Positions 54,563-64,000 of a stretch of DNA of 64,000 nucleotides are shown in pieces. Below the pieces are notes generated by a model. That model did no database searches. It had not been told where the DNA came from and saw only the letters and a program-made list of their open reading frames with translations. This DNA is from Pararge aegeria (lineage: Eukaryota > Arthropoda > Insecta > Lepidoptera > Nymphalidae). The stretch's first letter is position 1. Each line of letters begins with the position of its first letter. The position numbers were made by a program, and so were the translations under genes. Location of the stretch: assembly GCF_905163445.1 (NCBI RefSeq), contig NC_053185.1:19114001-19178000 (forward strand). The letters are read 5' to 3'.

Positions 54563-54599
54563 TACCTACTGGGTTTTTCTATCAAAAAATTCTTGGAAA

Positions 54600-54830
54600 T
54601 TGTTGGTTGGTGGCCGTTTAAGAGTACATTAGGATTTCGGTCCAGCGCCTGACCTCTTTCCGGTCTTGTCGGATCTGCTGTCCCATCAGACTATAAAAAT
54701 AAGGGAAAAGAGATTGCACCTGTGTTTGCGCACATACCTATGCACCAAAATATCACACTTGTGGTTGATCTCTCTTGAGCTCGACCCCCTCGGCCGAAAT
54801 CAGTCAGGGAAACAGTATTCGTGATACTGA
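54600..54830 (+). repeat. Dispersed repeat K
   Basis: GGTCCAGCGCCTGACCTCTT, TCGTCGGATCTGCTG-like block, GCACCTGTGTTTGCGCACAT, TTGATCTCTCTTGAGCTCGA, CGGCCGAAATCAGTCAGGGA. This order is familiar from many lepidopteran introns; a possible start of another copy is at 58.92 kb. Confidence 0.6.
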
Positions 54831-54939
54831 AAAACTTTCTTTTTTCCGCGATTAATACTTTTAGAGAAATAATTACAGCAGAATTTATTACAGCGAAGTT
54901 ACAACAATGGATGAATTTATTAAAGAAAAGGTTACTTGA

Positions 54940-55137
54940 AATCGGTCAGCCAGGCTTTTATTTCTTGTAAGACAGAAAAGTGATTGTAAAAATATTAATG
55001 CTGGAGAAGATCAACTGTTGAGTTTCTCACAGCTTTTTCTCGGTAGAATTTACTTTTCGAATTAGTGGTAGAGTTAGTAGACAGACTTGACGTTACAAAA
55101 GTATGCACACTAGAAATAAATAATTTTAATTTTTATG
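54940..55137 (+). mobile_element. LINE 3' end, GAATTTT-tail family, diverged
   Basis: TTTCTTGTAAGACAGAAAAG, GATCAACTGTTGAGTTTCTC, TTAGTGGTAGAGTTAGTAG and an AATTTTAATTTTT end. Confidence 0.7.
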
Positions 55138-55139
55138 AA

Positions 55140-56075
55140 TTGTACAAAGTATTTGGTCGTTTGTAATACAATAACATCAGTTATGTTTTTATTTGAGATC
55201 AAATTGCATTGAGAATATTATGGCAATACAGAAATGAAAGAGTTAATTAATTTCAAATGGTCACAATCAAATTGGGCTGTTAGTTTTTGTTTTATATTAA
55301 AACTGAAATAATATATGCTAAAATTATAATCATTTTTGTAATAATCGTTAAAGCCCGTCAATATCATATCGCACACTAAACTCAATATAGTAATTTTTAA
55401 TCCTATTTTATATACCTTGTAACGATTAACGTAGTTGCGTCTTCGTGAAAAGAAAACTTGGAAAATTCCCGCACCGCCGATCGTTTCGGGCATTAAATAA
55501 ATTGCTTTCGAAACAAAATGTTTGAGGCTGTAAGCTTGCACTCAAAGTAATGAAACCGCGGTTACGTATTTTGCGCCAAATGCTTCAAATTTTACAATAT
55601 CAGAAATGGGTTGACCGTGATTTTGTGACTGTCAAAACTAAACTTTTGCATAGCGATCTCGAGATCCGTGTTTGAGTCTAAAGCTGTTTCTAGAACCAAG
55701 TGAGATTCAATCAGCTTTAAAAAACCCAGCCCAGCGACAGGTTCTCCCTTATGTCGAGTGCTTTGCTTGTTTGAAGCTAAGGTCTGCAATTATAACAGTG
55801 GCTTATTGGTCAGGTTGTAGGACGGCATATCTTCTGTGCTCCTGAGTCAGTTCGTGCCCAAAATTCCCTTTTATTTAACTTGCCTGGAAGCATCCTTACA
55901 GATTACGTTGCAGCCATTCAGTCTGAGCGTGTGCAAGCCTAAGAGGATCTTTTTTTTGCTAAGTCCTTTTAAAGGCATGCATACCGTTTTCATTGATTGA
56001 CTTTGACAAAACTGTGGTACGGCCCTTAATGCCAATTTCGCCTCACGTTCTTAATTTCTAAGAATCCGAATATAA
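55140..56075. other. No recognised feature
   Basis: Two minus frames (55218-55541 and 55592-55789) show no known domain; the sequence looks unique. Confidence 0.4.
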
Positions 56076-56079
56076 TGTA

Positions 56080-56406
56080 CCAGCTGTTGCCCGTGACTTA
56101 GTCTGCGTTTGATTTTGTTTTCTGATGTGGCATTCAATCCAACCACATTTAGATCTACACAAAGCTTGGGGAAAATAAAAAAACACATAACCTCTATAGT
56201 ACAAAAATAGTTATTTAAATCGGTTATAATTTGTCGGAGTTATGGTGTAAAATCGTCCGAGCTTAATGACGGGATAAAAAGTATCCTATATTACTTCTAA
56301 CACTTCCAAGAATATGTGTACAAAGTTTCATGAGGATCAGTTAAGAAGTTTTTGCGTGAAAGCGTAACAAACAAACTTACATTCACATTTTTTATATTAG
56401 TAGGGA
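56080..56406 (-). mobile_element. Non-autonomous Helitron (Lep1-like), shorter copy
   Basis: Reverse orientation. On the minus strand it starts A|TCCCTACTAATATAAA and ends GGCAACAGCTGG|T (CTRR rule kept). It is about 100 bp shorter than the other two copies. Confidence 0.83.
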
Positions 56407-56559
56407 TTAGTTCATGTTGTCATATAATTGACTTGTTGGACTTACAAGTCGGCCTCGTTTATAACTCGATACTGATCATTAAAACCCGCCGACCCTTATT
56501 GGATTTTCTAGATGGTCTACCTGGGGCAAGTATTAATGACTAGCCCCTAACATCTTACT

Positions 56560-56695
56560 AACGGAAACGGGTTTCCTCTCAGAATGAGAAGAGTTTCGGC
56601 CTTAGTCCACCACGCAGGCTATAATTACAGGCACCTGAGACACATACGCCTCAAATTGGTGTGCCCTGTGAAGCGTCGAAGATCAAACTCTGTGC
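56560..56695 (-). repeat. SINE-B, diverged fragment
   Basis: TCTCAGAATGAGAAGAGTTT, CGGCCTTAGTCCACCACGCA, then weak similarity. Confidence 0.4.
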
Positions 56696-56845
56696 TTACT
56701 TAAAATATTTAATACAAACATTGTAATGTAATTTATATTTTATTTTTATAAACATTTGCACACTGTCTGTGACAGTCGATTGTGAAGGGTCTGTTTAATG
56801 AAATGTGTTCTTGTTATGTACCCACAATTTGGCAAATAAATCAAT

Positions 56846-56875
56846 ATTATTATTATTATTAATATTATTATTATA
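56846..56875. repeat. ATT microsatellite
   Basis: Run of ATT/AAT trinucleotides right after CAATATT; also a shorter run at 640-653. Confidence 0.85.
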
Positions 56876-56954
56876 ACATACATTGCCTATATACGGTGTT
56901 TCTGTCTGTGTGTCAAATGTTTTATATGTACAAACATCAGACACCGGTGGAGTG

Positions 56955-57042
56955 TGATCAAGTGGTAATTTATGTGCGTGTCAAACTCCAGCGGAAGTTA
57001 TAATTGCTTTCCTCTCGCAGGATACGGCGACAGGTGAGCAGC
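56955..57042 (+). repeat. Dispersed repeat I, copy 2
   Basis: GGTAATTTATGTGCGTGTCA, AACTCCAGCGGAAGTTATAA, GATACGGCGACAGGTGAGCA. Confidence 0.65.
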
Positions 57043-57289
57043 GTCCTCGACGACTCTACACTAGTGTGTACTTGTGTAGTAATTAGTGCCAACTTGCTCA
57101 ATAAAGCAATCAAGTGTTGTTGGAAAGCGTTGGAAAATGTAAAACTGTCACCATGTCAATTTACTTTTTTTACTTTTTGCTTTACTTTTTATCAATTTTT
57201 TTGTTTTTCTCTGTGATTTGTTTTCATTTATTTACTGATGTTGCCTTTCGTTACTTTTTTTATTCCACTACAGGGGCTTGCTTGGCTAT

Positions 57290-57358
57290 AATTTAAACTG
57301 GATATGAGATAATGCAGTCTAGGATAATAGCTGGCTAACCTTTTACGGAATGACGGGT
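57290..57358 (-). repeat. SINE-C tail fragment
   Basis: GATATGAGATAATGCAGTCT, AGCTGGCTAACCTTTTACGG. Confidence 0.5.
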
Positions 57359-57359
57359 A

Positions 57360-57545
57360 CGATGAAATTTAAACTTAATTTGCTATACGCCGCAAAAAGC
57401 AAAAAAAAAAGTGTATGGTGTAATTTATAATTTCATAATTCTTTATACTTGACACCAAACAGATCTTCGGCAGTGTACTCTCTACTTACGTTTCATTCCG
57501 ACACCGAAGCATCCTCAGGCGATGTTGACTTTACAAATAATAATT
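57360..57545 (+). repeat. Single-arm copy of the fold-back family, diverged
   Basis: AACTTAATTTGCTATACGCC, ACACCAAACAGATCTTCGGC, GCATCCTCAGGCGATGTTGA. It carries an A-run at 57403-57411. Confidence 0.75.
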
Positions 57546-57549
57546 GTTT

Positions 57550-58380
57550 AGACTTAATTGTTAATTTGTAAAGAAACAACACTATTCAAAATATTATGTG
57601 TAATTTACTACCCAAAGTAAACTAAGTCTAATTCGCGCTTTCTAGTTTATCTCACGTCTTAAAAAAAGCAAATTATCGTCCCGGAAATTATGTCCTGGTA
57701 TGATTACTAAAAATATGTACTGAAAGTTTTGCTTTTTTGAATGCTGACGACACCAACTTGCCTAGTCAAGATTCATCACAATTATAAATAAAATATTTTA
57801 TATAATGAATTTATTCTTATAATTAGATATAATAAAATTTTATTTTATTTAAGTGCTAGGAAATCTTAACCCACAACGCTGCTAATTGAACAATTTAATG
57901 TTGTTTGCATTAAAATAAATAGATAAGCGAGTAAATCGCGGAACGTTGGTATCGCTGAAAATTATAATCCGTGTACATCGAGAGCTGTGTTACATTAATG
58001 AATTTTTAAATCTATCCGTGTCGAATGAAATTAAATCTACCCGTTTACCGTATTATGGATACAGGATTATGGACGGCATCACGTGCCGTGGGACCCGGAA
58101 TTGGCATACAGACTGATAGCAAAGAGTGAGTTTTAAACGCAGGAAAACTGTTCAATATGTTCCTATACATTATTTTCTTCCTAGCCGTCGTATAATTAGT
58201 ATTCTAATTATTTTATTTATTTCGGGCATTTTTAATAACTTGTTAGTCATAAGTATGTTTTAGCAGTAGCAAAGAAAATGGTGTTAAAATTATACCTAAC
58301 AAATTTTAGTTTTTTTTCCCGTTATACTTCAATCTGACATTGGTTTTGCCAGCCATAATCAGGTTATTTATTATTTATTA
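57550..58380. other. No recognised feature
   Basis: AT-rich; an E-box-like CACGTG occurs at 58080-58085 (ATCACGTGCC), not interpreted. Confidence 0.4.
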
Positions 58381-58510
58381 CTAGCGGGTGCAATGTAATT
58401 TGAGTTTGTTTTTTGTGAAATTAAAGGTCGCGCCTTCCACCCGGTTTTTGTAGAACCTTTTAACACAGTATTGTGATCTATCTCGTAGGGTTCAGCCAGC
58501 GTTTGCAATG
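58381..58510 (-). mobile_element. Helitron-like 3' end
   Basis: CTAG at 58381-58384 preceded by TTA on the plus strand gives CACCCGCTAG|T on the minus strand. The inner part was not matched to a copy. Confidence 0.35.
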
Positions 58511-58514
58511 TAAG

Positions 58515-60390
58515 CGCAAAAAAATTGTATTTGTGTCTGTAAGCATACTCAGTATCAAGTTGTCATGTCTCTCTATTTTTAGCTTGTGTTACTTAGAGTA
58601 TGTTTTCGCATCCTCTTTGATTGGTATTTTTTAATATTGATTAATTCCCTCATGGTGCGAACCTAGGGGCTTCAGAGATTGCTAAGAAAACTAATATAAA
58701 AAGATTTTATTTTATGTGATTTTCGTTCGGTATTCTTTTTTAATTTTTAAGTTACCATTGGACTGAAAAGTTCTTGTTAATACTTTTGGCAGGTACCGTA
58801 AAAATATAGGTGATCACCCTACCTAATTAGTATTTAAGTAGCATCTTACCATAACACTGCGGCCACTCTTAAGGATCAAAACCTTGCATTCAAAATTATA
58901 GTATCCTTATACAAACCGGAGTGTTGGTGGTAGCCGTTTAAAAAGCCAAGCGTGTAGGATCTTATGTTTTCCCTTTTATTTCGCGGAACGGTAAAAATGG
59001 GAATAACGAGTGATAAAAATGAAAATAACGAGTGTGTGGTAAAATCGTTTCGTCGGGAAATACGGAAATGAAAAGTCAACGGAGCAAATTTGCAAAAATT
59101 GGCCCGGTGCCGTGGGGCCGCAGCGAACACTTTTTGTAAATTGATACAAGTCTGTGGGGTATCAATGAAAATAAATGTTGATCTGTACTTGTGCAAAAGC
59201 CTTCCCTTCGAGACAGTTAATATACGTAAGGCTTCCCTCTAACAAAGTGCTAGATCAATGGGTCAGAACACGAAAAAAAACCAAACCACTTTATTTAATT
59301 TTTTTTTTGCCATCCAGTAGAATTATTTTTTGAGTTGCAATGCAGTTGCGAGCAACAACTTAGGCTTGAAATATTGTATGTAAAGATCACTGACTCCCCG
59401 AATGGCATCATCATCATGAGAACTTCTGTTTGGTGGACAATAAAAGTATAATCTTGAAATTGATACATATTTTTCATAGGTGAGAGATAAAGAATTTTTA
59501 ACTTTTTAGGTTAGAAAACAAGTTTCTCGAAGGAGTTTGTACTCGCCTATTTTGATTCGGACGAGAAAGTCTTCTCTAGAGCGTGTTGCTTTAAGCATTT
59601 CCGCTTGGTTTTATCAGATTTTGGTGTTGGCTTTATTAGTTGCCTTTGGCTTATTGGAATTGAGTTTAGACTTTATTTTCTTGCCTCTTACCTATTGTTT
59701 CATATTACTGAGAAATTTCTTAGGAGACAGGAATTGTTTTGTTATGAAATTTGATATCCCGATTTTATTTTATACTGGTGTTTCGAATATATGCATTGTT
59801 CTTAATCTTAACTCTCCAAACAGAAGGTGAACCATTTTATCCAAAATAAAACTATTACCCGCGACTTCATATGCGCTTATTTTGGCTTAAAAAAAATCTC
59901 GCGGGATCCGTTATATACCTATCTCCATTTTAAGATAGTAAATTTCACCAAGAACTATTTTCTTTTCTCAGTTAAACAAGCTGCAATACCGTCCATAGGT
60001 AACGAAGGCTATTTTTTTATTCGAATCGCCACAGCCTCTGGGACATTATTTGTGTTAAAAAGTATTCATATCAGTCTCGAGGATGCGAGCTATATTTGCA
60101 GAAAGTTTGATCATAAAATACGAGTTAACAAACATTCATTTTCGTAAATAAAGCAAGACAGAGAGTGTCAAATGTCAATCTACAGATTGAAATTGCATAA
60201 AAATCAAGTGTCTATTCTAGCGACACTCTGAGTTTGATTGAAAGCTTGAATTGTGGACATGTTATCAATTCCATGCGTTAGTGGATTCAATGTTAAAAAA
60301 ACTTGCTCTCCGTTGAAAAATGCGACGTTGTACTTTAAATATCAGAACCAGAATAATTAAGTGCAGAGTTCAGTTTACACGTAGCAGAAA
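58515..60390. other. No supported gene
   Basis: Two plus frames, 59537-59830 (hydrophobic, LALLVAFGLLELSLDFIF) and 59827-60147, overlap slightly. 59860-59930 (CCCGCGACTTCATATGCGCT) is a phrase common in lepidopteran repeats, so both are probably TE-derived. Confidence 0.4.
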
Positions 60391-60395
60391 TAGAG

Positions 60396-60562
60396 TTGTT
60401 TGAAGGGCTAGGACTTCGGCTTTAATTATCACTCGTTTTAACGATGAAGGGAAACATCGTAAGGAAACCAGCATGCCTGAGAGTTCTCCATACTGCCTGG
60501 AAATTCGTGTGAAGTCTACTGCATTTGGTCAGCGTGATTGACTTCGGCTTAATCCTTTCTTT
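60396..60562 (+). repeat. SINE-B fragment
   Basis: TATCACTCGTTTTAACGATG, CAGCATGCCTGAGAGTTCTC, GTGTGAAGTCTACTGCATTT. Confidence 0.6.
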
Positions 60563-60574
60563 ATTTCCAAATTC

Positions 60575-60970
60575 AAATTAAAAAAATTCTAAATTCATTT
60601 ATTTATAGTAGGACTACTTTATAAGCATTTGTGTTTTCAAGTATGTCTGTTTGTAGTTACTCTACCACCGGTTTGGAAAGCAGATTCTACCGAGAAGAGC
60701 CGGCAAGAAACTTAGTAGTTGCTCTTTCAACATCAACATTTATTTGCAAAAATTAACATTTACAATGATTTAACTATCTTGCGGGAGATGAGAGCGAAAC
60801 TGGCTGCTTGCAATCTACCTTGTCATTAAGAGATTCATCAAATGTATAGTAACCTCGATGCATTAGATCTGTTTTACACATTTTTCAAATGCTTGCATTG
60901 GTAGGTCCAGAATTACCTTAGGAATCATTTTGTAAAACCGTATTAATCCTAGAGGAAGCCCATGCACTGT
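60575..60970 (-). mobile_element. LINE C-terminus plus 3' end, GAATTTT-tail family
   Basis: Reverse copy: TTCTAAATTCATTTATTTAT, CTACCACCGGTTTGGAAAGC, AGAGCCGGCAAGAAACTTAG, then the antisense of a degenerate C-terminal frame (complement of the YYTLDAF-like region near 60850). Confidence 0.78.
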
Positions 60971-60984
60971 AAAGGGCTTGTAAT

Positions 60985-61257
60985 TATCATTATTATCAAA
61001 CTTATTTGTAGCCCACTACTGGGCATGGGGCTTGGATGTGAGTAGTTGAAGACTTCCCACGTCTTTGACTCAGTATGGAGAGCGCTCAGGCATGCAGATT
61101 TCACTTCACGATGTATTTCATCTTTATAGGGTGACTGTGTTTTGTTAAAGCAAGTGATATTTATTAGCCTATTAAAAACGCATATAGCTCTGAATAGGTC
61201 AGAGGTGCGTGCTGGTATGAGCTCAGTACAGCCGAAATTTTAGGCTATCAACGCTTG
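60985..61257 (-). repeat. SINE-B, diverged
   Basis: GTAGCCCACTACTGGGCATG, CTCAGGCATGCAGATTTCAC, GCAAGTGATATTTATTAGCC, GGTGCGTGCTGGTATGAGC. Confidence 0.6.
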
Positions 61258-61728
61258 ATAATCCAATAAACTAAATAAAAGTTAGTCGAACGCCCTCCCG
61301 GAAACTATGTTTCCTCCACGGTATAATTTGAGTACCTTCAAGGCTAGAGTGAATAGGCTTTTTCTAGGCAAGCGTGCTCCAACCTAGACCTCATCATTGC
61401 TTTCTAACGGGCATGATTGTCGTCAAGCGCTGGCCTATCGTTAATATACCTAACTTTACTCTATAAACGCACAGGTCAGTACTAATAATATCTTAAAGGC
61501 ATTTGCTGGCGCGTTTGATTATAACTAATTGGACCATTGCTTTACGGTTCATGAGCAAGTAAATTACTGGTATGGAAGGGTCAGGTAAATTAGCTAACTA
61601 GCATTCAAGTTATGTTATTGGCATTGGCTCGCGCTATCTTTAAATCAATCGATTGTATTATATTCTGTTGTGTCATTTGATGGATTAAATAAATGCTTAC
61701 TATCGATTCCACTCTATTCGAATATTAT

Positions 61729-61807
61729 CAGCGACCCTGCTTTCTCATTCCACAGCCGTGGGTTCGATTCCCACAACTAGAAAATGTTTGTGTGATGAAC
61801 ATGAAAC
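61729..61807 (+). repeat. SINE-A head fragment
   Basis: GCGACCCTGCTTTCTCATTC, GTGGGTTCGATTCCCACAAC, GTTTGTGTGATGAACATGAA; the body is absent. Confidence 0.75.
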
Positions 61808-61809
61808 AC

Positions 61810-62690
61810 TGTATTTTGACAAAAAATTTGGCGAACAAACCAACATACTTTCTTACAAGTATTTAAAATGTATTTAATAATTACAATGGAAACATTTGCT
61901 GAAAAATATTACAGCGTCAATTTTGTTACACCTCTATCAGACCTTTTTTTGGAAGGAGCTGTAATAAAAATGTCTATTAGTTTCGAGTAGCGTGACGATA
62001 ATCCCCAAAACCTGTTAGCAAAGAGATTACCCAAGAAATTACCTTTTATATTGGTAGTTCTATATTTAACGTAAAACAAAAGCTTATAAATAATTCATTG
62101 GGCTCGTTAAAATATAACGAAGCGATAGACCGATCTGCCGGGCCGAAATTGAGAGACAAAAAGTTAATTGAAAAGTCTGATTTGAATATATTGTTATCGA
62201 TCATTAAGTCGAGAGCTGTCGATAAAAATCGAATACGACGTGAGGATGAACTCCTATGTTTAATTATGTAAACGTGGACAAGGTAAATCTTTACACTAGT
62301 ATAATCATCCAATGACAACTTGCTATAAACAAATAAACAAACAGTCACACTTTCGTAATCAACATCGTCCATCGCAAATGGATTTCATTCCCGCGATTTC
62401 ATAGTTACATCATACCTATTATTCTTTGCATTTCCTATTAGAAATTACCACAATAATAATTGATAGGGTGTGGCCTAGGAGCAGCACCATAAAAAATTGT
62501 TTTGTGTTGTTGACTTTTGACAAGTGGAGTTGTCAAAAGCTAGTAAATGGATGGGTAACCAACCTTGGAGGTTTGAGGGAGAATTTGATGTACGTTGGTT
62601 TCAGCTTCTATCACTAAAAATGAATTGTAATTGTTAAATTAACATTAAATATAGTAGTCTTGAGTTAGTTGGTTGCTACTGTCTGCTGCG
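61810..62690. other. No recognised feature
   Basis: AT-rich with small unrelated frames on both strands. Confidence 0.45.
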
Positions 62691-62699
62691 TTTCCAATT

Positions 62700-62946
62700 A
62701 TAAATAGATTTATTAAAATCGATGTAGAAAGAATACATTAAGACCTTATTGTCGTGTACCAAATTCCACTTAAATCCATTTACTAGTTACCGCGTGATAC
62801 GCCAAAAGACAGAAAGACAGACGAACAATGATTATACAAATATCTGTTTTGGCTTCTTCAGCGATATAAGTCTTCTGTACTTTTAATTTATGTACCGGAA
62901 TCATCCAGTTACAGTTTTATAATACGCAGTCGCAGGCCACAGCTAG
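62700..62946 (+). mobile_element. Helitron 3' part
   Basis: Ends CGCAGTCGCAGGCCACAGCTAG|T, as in the other Helitrons. The left boundary was not found. Confidence 0.45.
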
Positions 62947-62949
62947 TTT

Positions 62950-63510
62950 AGTTTGAATGAAATAATGAATAAAGCTCGCCTGCGGTGGCATTCCCAAAAT
63001 TCCTTAAAGTAGAAGACTGGTTTTAGTTCCTGAACTTTATCTGACTAAAAGTTTGGTTATATCCCAGATATTTCCCACTTAATCTCACAGTGGAAATTGG
63101 CAATGGCAAAGTACACGGGAAGTTCGGCGCCAGTCACGCTGCTGACGTGATTAATGTACTCCCGGGGAACACTTGCACACTTACAATAATTGTCATTTAT
63201 CATCGTGGCATAACGTGACTGCGTCGCGCGTGAAGCTACTGTATGGAAATCCCAATTTCATATACGTACCGGCGGAGTGAGGCTCCTAATGTAAGATTTC
63301 AAGGTAACAAAAATGACACCGGCAAAATCATTTTTTCAAAGCATGACGTTAAGCTACTTGCGATAAATGCGAAATGCCAAATGCAAATGTGCCAAATTCT
63401 GCAAAAATCCGTGCAGTGGTTGAGATGAACAAAGGTAACAAATAGACACTTTCAATTGGTGGGAGGCTTTAGCACGAAGAATCGATTTAATTTTTTTTTT
63501 ATTCCTTTGC
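62950..63510. other. No recognised feature
   Basis: 63110-63260 is less AT-rich than its surroundings and looks unique. No exon could be proven there. Confidence 0.4.
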
Positions 63511-63511
63511 A

Positions 63512-63640
63512 ATTTAGTCCTTGACTGGAATTTCACCTGGTGGTAGTTAATGCTGCAGTCTAACACGGTGGTGGGCATACCTGTTAGGGTTATGGCCGTT
63601 TAATTTATCCCATTATCGGTTTTTACACGACATCGTATCG
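63512..63640 (-). repeat. SINE-C, reverse copy of an inverted pair
   Basis: TTAGTCCTTGACTGGAATTT, CACCTGGTGGTAGTTAATGC, CATACCTGTTAGGGTTATGG, TTTTACACGACATCGTATCG. A forward copy follows without a gap. Confidence 0.75.
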
Positions 63641-63872
63641 GAATTTTTTCTCTGGCAGAAAGCTACATTCGTGGCTGGTTACCACAATACCGACAAAGAT
63701 GATGATAGGAGACTCAGCGTGTCGGTACGATATTGAAAGGGATTAGGGATATGGATTTAATATAACTGCCATAACCTTAACGGGCTAGCCCGCTGCAAAA
63801 TTCGACTGCAACATCAGTTACCATTAGGCGAGATTTCGATCAAGGGCTAACGTATAGTGGAATCAAAAAAAC
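63641..63872 (+). repeat. SINE-C, forward copy of an inverted pair
   Basis: GTGGCTGGTTACCACAATAC, GTGTCGGTACGATATTGAAA, CTTAACGGGCTAGCCCGCTG, CATCAGTTACCATTAGGCGA. Confidence 0.75.
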
Positions 63873-63875
63873 ACA

Positions 63876-63950
63876 CACACCATCCACACTTGACCGGCGT
63901 GGTAAACTACGGCGTACCGTATGCGTGCCCTATATGAGCCCGCTAATGAA
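63876..63950 (+). repeat. SINE-B tail fragment
   Basis: CACTTGACCGGCGTGGTAAA, CTACGGCGTA, GTGCCCTATATGAGCCCGCT. Confidence 0.5.
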
Positions 63951-64000
63951 GTAAAAACGATAAAGAATTAATTACAGATAGACAAATCCAATAGTTCCAA

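Noticed and set aside
59537..60147. Two overlapping frames, one strongly hydrophobic
   Set aside because: Part of the sequence contains a phrase common in lepidopteran repeats, and no membrane-protein family fits.
61729..61807. tRNA-like sequence with good A and B boxes (also at other SINE heads)
   Set aside because: The rest of the SINE-A body or a truncated cloverleaf follows; these are SINE promoters, not tRNA genes.
63243..63330. Possible small minus-strand exon between AG and GTACGT
   Set aside because: Only weak splice-like signals and no conserved peptide; it could not be tied to mmd by phase or sequence.

Overview
This is a 64 kb piece of insect genomic DNA, almost certainly Lepidoptera and probably a butterfly. 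It is AT-rich, has no dense gene arrangement, and is packed with repeats of lepidopteran type: three tRNA-derived SINE families (one Metulj-like), CR1/jockey-type LINE 3' ends with TTTGAC tails, RTE-type LINE scraps, and many small Helitrons that begin A|TC and end CTAG|T. Nothing looks bacterial, viral or plasmid-borne. Family names come from memory of these repeats, not from a search.

One real gene is visible, on the minus strand. Three coding exons at 27426-27574, 10464-10659 and 5686-5858 join in that order. Their splice sites and codon phases fit exactly, and they encode the end of the prodomain, a furin-type cleavage site (RFKR) and the first part of the metalloprotease-like domain of an ADAM protein. 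The residues match the ADAM11/22/23 class, which in flies is mind-meld (mmd). The signal peptide and early prodomain should lie beyond the right edge. The HExxH region, disintegrin, Cys-rich and transmembrane parts should lie beyond the left edge. Everything from about 5.9 to 27.4 kb is therefore intron of this gene. The flanks (1-5.7 kb and 27.6-64 kb) are probably also intron or 5' flank, but that is inference.

Layout. 0-5.7 kb: a fold-back repeat, two SINE-B copies facing each other, a LINE tail split by a Helitron, and a small TIR element with a 9-bp target duplication. 5.7-10.7 kb: two mmd exons with a Metulj-like SINE, LINE scraps and a perfect 24-bp hairpin. 10.7-27.4 kb: a 16.8 kb intron holding a broken reverse-transcriptase element (20.3-23.2 kb), nested repeats and a 209-bp tandem duplication. 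27.4-36 kb: the most 5' visible mmd exon, then nested LINE-in-SINE insertions and a GC-rich element. 36-64 kb: Helitrons, SINEs and LINE tails, one unassigned ORF at 37.1-37.5 kb with a weak gustatory-receptor-like C-terminus, an RTE fragment at 42.7 kb, a 20-bp tandem repeat at 51.2 kb, and long stretches with nothing recognisable.

The clearest new information is the insertion history. Several insertions can be read directly from interrupted host repeats, target duplications and uninterrupted sister copies. No previously undescribed functional system could be supported from the sequence. The nearest candidates are uncharacterised non-autonomous elements (3.97/53.0 kb, 11.2-12.2 kb, 29.8-30.2 kb) and the intronic hairpin at 9.3 kb.
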